Shown here: positions 62,328 through 64,000 of the stretch, piece by piece
How the letters are laid out: each line of letters opens with the position of its first letter
Numbering within the stretch: position 1 is the stretch's first letter
NCBI GenBank assembly: GCA_017631315.1
Contig: JAGBTN010000021.1
Coordinates: forward strand, 1-64,000
Source of the DNA: Bacteroidaceae bacterium
GTDB lineage: Bacteria > Bacteroidota > Bacteroidia > Bacteroidales > Bacteroidaceae
Length of the DNA: 64,000 nucleotides
Direction: 5' to 3'
Notes under the pieces: model-generated
The model's input: the letters and a program-made list of their open reading frames with translations, nothing else
What the model was told of the DNA's origin: nothing
The model's database searches: none
Translations under genes and position numbers: made by a program

Positions 62328-63185
62328 TTATAGTTTATCTTCTTTTTGTTTGAGTTTCTGCTCGAAGGGTTTCAAGAAGTGTTGTTCCCATGCTTGTTTT
62401 TTTTCTGCCGGTGCATTACTGTAGATGAGTTTGCTTGCTTCTATGCCTTTCCTGATGCTTTCTGCTTTATGTTCCTGGTTTGCAGACAGGATGTAACTGC
62501 GTGGGTTGGGGTAGTAGAAGTATAGTGGCAGGTTTAGTATGGTACATCGCTTGATGCGTAGCAAGGCCTCGCTCCACCAGGGGAAGTCTTCATAGTCAAT
62601 GTTTTTGATGAATTCTATGTTGCTTACGGCGTATGTTTTGTACATGCATCGCCACACTTGGCAATGTTTTATGGCCCAACGCTTGTCGATGTCTTTAGGG
62701 TGGGAGTGTTCTGTGGCATAGTCGAAGATGTTGTCTGTGACTATGTATTTGGGGTTGACATAGAATTTGTAGTGCGGTGTGGAGTCCGGGAGGCCAAGAA
62801 AGTGTCTTATTATGTTGTGTGTGCGGTAGGCACGGTCGTAGGTAAAGGCAACGATGTCTGAGTTGTCTCGCATTATTGCTTCAAGGCAGAGGGCCATCAG
62901 TTGCGGGTGCAGGAAGTCGTCGGCATCGAGGAAGATGAGAAATTCTCCGCGGATGTGTTTCATTCCGGCATTGCGTGCGTCGGAGCGTCCGCCGTTGGGT
63001 TTGTGTATGACCTTGAATCGATGGTCGTTTTTGGCGTATTCGTCGGCAATGTTTCCGCTGTTGTCTGTGCTGCCATCGTCCACGAGGATGGCTTCCCAGT
63101 CCTTGTGTGTTTGGTTGAGAATGCTGTCGAGTGCCCTGGGGAGGTATTTCTCGACATTATATATTGGTACGACGACGGAAATCAT
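62328..63185 (-). CDS. Glycosyltransferase family 2 (tandem paralogue 2)
   Basis: 285 residues: ISVVVPIYNVEKYLPRALDS, VDDGSTDNSGNIADEYAKN and FLDADDFLHPQLMALC. Paralogue of the gene 4 bp downstream. It retains DADD where the paralogue has DPDD. Member of the minus-strand unit with the LpxL-like gene upstream (12-bp gap). Confidence 0.9.
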   Translation of the reverse strand: MISVVVPIYNVEKYLPRALDSILNQTHKDWEAILVDDGSTDNSGNIADEYAKNDHRFKVIHKPNGGRSDARNAGMKHIRGEFLIFLDADDFLHPQLMALCLEAIMRDNSDIVAFTYDRAYRTHNIIRHFLGLPDSTPHYKFYVNPKYIVTDNIFDYATEHSHPKDIDKRWAIKHCQVWRCMYKTYAVSNIEFIKNIDYEDFPWWSEALLRIKRCTILNLPLYFYYPNPRSYILSANQEHKAESIRKGIEASKLIYSNAPAEKKQAWEQHFLKPFEQKLKQKEDKL

Positions 63186-63197
63186 GATGTGTTGGTT

Positions 63198-64000
63198 TTA
63201 TTCTGCAAGCTCCCATTTATACCACCGATTATGCGACCAGAGCCAGATTTCGGGCTGTTGGCGGATGTTTTGTTCGAGCAGTCGCCAGAAGCATCGTGAG
63301 TTTGGGAATGGTCCGTTTTGGTCTTCTTCTGTTTGTTGCATTTCGGTGAATGTCAGTCTGTAATGTCCTCGTGATGGTTTTTCTATGTTGAGGTATACGA
63401 GTTCTGCGTTGACCTTTTTGGCTATTTCTTCTGCGCCTGGTACGTACCAGGTTTGTTGGTTGAGGAAGTTGACGCTGTCTTTTGCTTTTATGTCGGGCCG
63501 TTGGTCTTGTATGAAGCCGCAGAGGAATGGTTCGCCTTGTGCGTTCATTTGCAGCATGGTGCGCACGGTCTGTCTCATTTCTATTTGTGTGGTGTTCCAT
63601 CGGCTGCGTACTTCGTGCATGAGTGAGGCGAAGTATGGGCTTCCTATTTGTTTGTATATTTCGCAGTTTTTCTTGGGGTTTTTGTAGTGTGTGCAGACTT
63701 CTTGTGCCCATTCCCAGCAGCCGCAGTGCCCCAGGAGCATGAAGACGTTTTTGCCTTTGGCTGCGATGCGTTCGGGCAGTTCTGCGTTGACGACTTCCAC
63801 TCGGCGGCGCATTTCCTGGTCTGTGATGTTGAGGCATTTGAAGGCTTCTATGAAGATGTCGCAGAGATTGCGGTAGAAGGCTTTTTCCAGGCGTATGATT
63901 TCCCGTGTGTTTTTCTCGGGGAAGGAGCAGGTGAGGTTTTCGCGGACGAGTCGGCGTCTGTACCTTATTATGTAATACATGATGGGGTAGGCGATGTCGC
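63198..64000 (-). CDS. LpxL/HtrB-like lysophospholipid (lipid A) acyltransferase, 5' end cut by window
   Basis: At least 267 residues; the frame remains open through 64000. The residues before the internal methionine at 63980 (DIAYPI, then MYYIIRYRRRLVRENLTCSF) match the family N-terminal region, so the real start is outside. The acyltransferase HxxxxE/D motif appears as LLGHCGCWEW, with GFIQDQRP further on and WLWSHNRWYKW at the end. It adds a secondary acyl chain to lipid A at the inner membrane, consistent with the neighbouring LPS-type glycosyltransferases. Confidence 0.88.
   Translation of the reverse strand, partial: DIAYPIMYYIIRYRRRLVRENLTCSFPEKNTREIIRLEKAFYRNLCDIFIEAFKCLNITDQEMRRRVEVVNAELPERIAAKGKNVFMLLGHCGCWEWAQEVCTHYKNPKKNCEIYKQIGSPYFASLMHEVRSRWNTTQIEMRQTVRTMLQMNAQGEPFLCGFIQDQRPDIKAKDSVNFLNQQTWYVPGAEEIAKKVNAELVYLNIEKPSRGHYRLTFTEMQQTEEDQNGPFPNSRCFWRLLEQNIRQQPEIWLWSHNRWYKWELAE

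Overview
The window looks like a chromosomal segment of a member of the Bacteroidales, most like Prevotella and its relatives. Evidence: repeated promoter signatures of the Bacteroidetes type (TTTG, 19-20 bp, TAnnTTTG), absence of Shine-Dalgarno sequences, a B-type fumarate reductase/succinate dehydrogenase (frdCAB), NadA/NadB for NAD synthesis, GluQ, a stomatin/NfeD pair, Bacteroidetes-style MetH and a surface protein ending in the common Prevotella-type 'YDLQGRRV ... GIYIKNGKK' tail. The species cannot be fixed from sequence alone.

Layout. 1-8.4 kb: two divergent genes for secreted beta-helix (adhesin-like) proteins, the left one cut by the window edge. They are separated by a 466-bp core bounded by an almost perfect 154-156 bp inverted repeat, and followed by a small peptide gene. 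8.5-13 kb (minus strand): a tyrosine recombinase, TrkH and NadB. 13-22 kb: metH-metF, a structured RNA that may be 6S RNA, small secreted proteins, a PBP4-type carboxypeptidase and a SpoU methyltransferase. 22-28 kb: nadA, polA, polyprenyl synthase and gluQ. 28.5-32.5 kb: frdCAB. 32.6-44.6 kb: mnmG, a parS-like site, apt, uvrC, dtd, a MazG-like gene, deoC, an OmpA-like lipoprotein, ctpA, ybeY, ruvB and a fused SpmA/SpmB protein. 44.7-53.8 kb: stomatin/NfeD, a membrane-anchored HTH regulator, Bcp, small exported proteins, argS, RNase H and an LtaS-like sulfatase-fold enzyme. 53.9-64 kb: a cell-envelope glycan cluster with an MsbA-like exporter, seven glycosyltransferases of GT-A type, a hexapeptide acyltransferase and an LpxL-like acyltransferase cut by the right edge.

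The most unusual content is repetitive. Ten intergenic arrays of a 14-bp palindromic core (AAWGGTTAACCWTT) recur with an exact 22-bp period and 8-bp variable spacers. Two further sequence families (AACTTC/CTGCAG units, and GGCACG/TTGGCCAA units) use the same exact 22-bp period. One such array lies in frame inside mnmG. A separate heptamer family (GGTCAAT/GGACAAC) and a 96-bp inverted-repeat element lie in frame inside metH. The left end looks like a candidate phase-variation locus, with one consensus promoter in an invertible-looking core that currently faces the left gene, and a tyrosine recombinase 7 kb away. Polymerase I has lost the recognisable proofreading motifs. A parS-like site next to mnmG suggests the window is near the replication origin.
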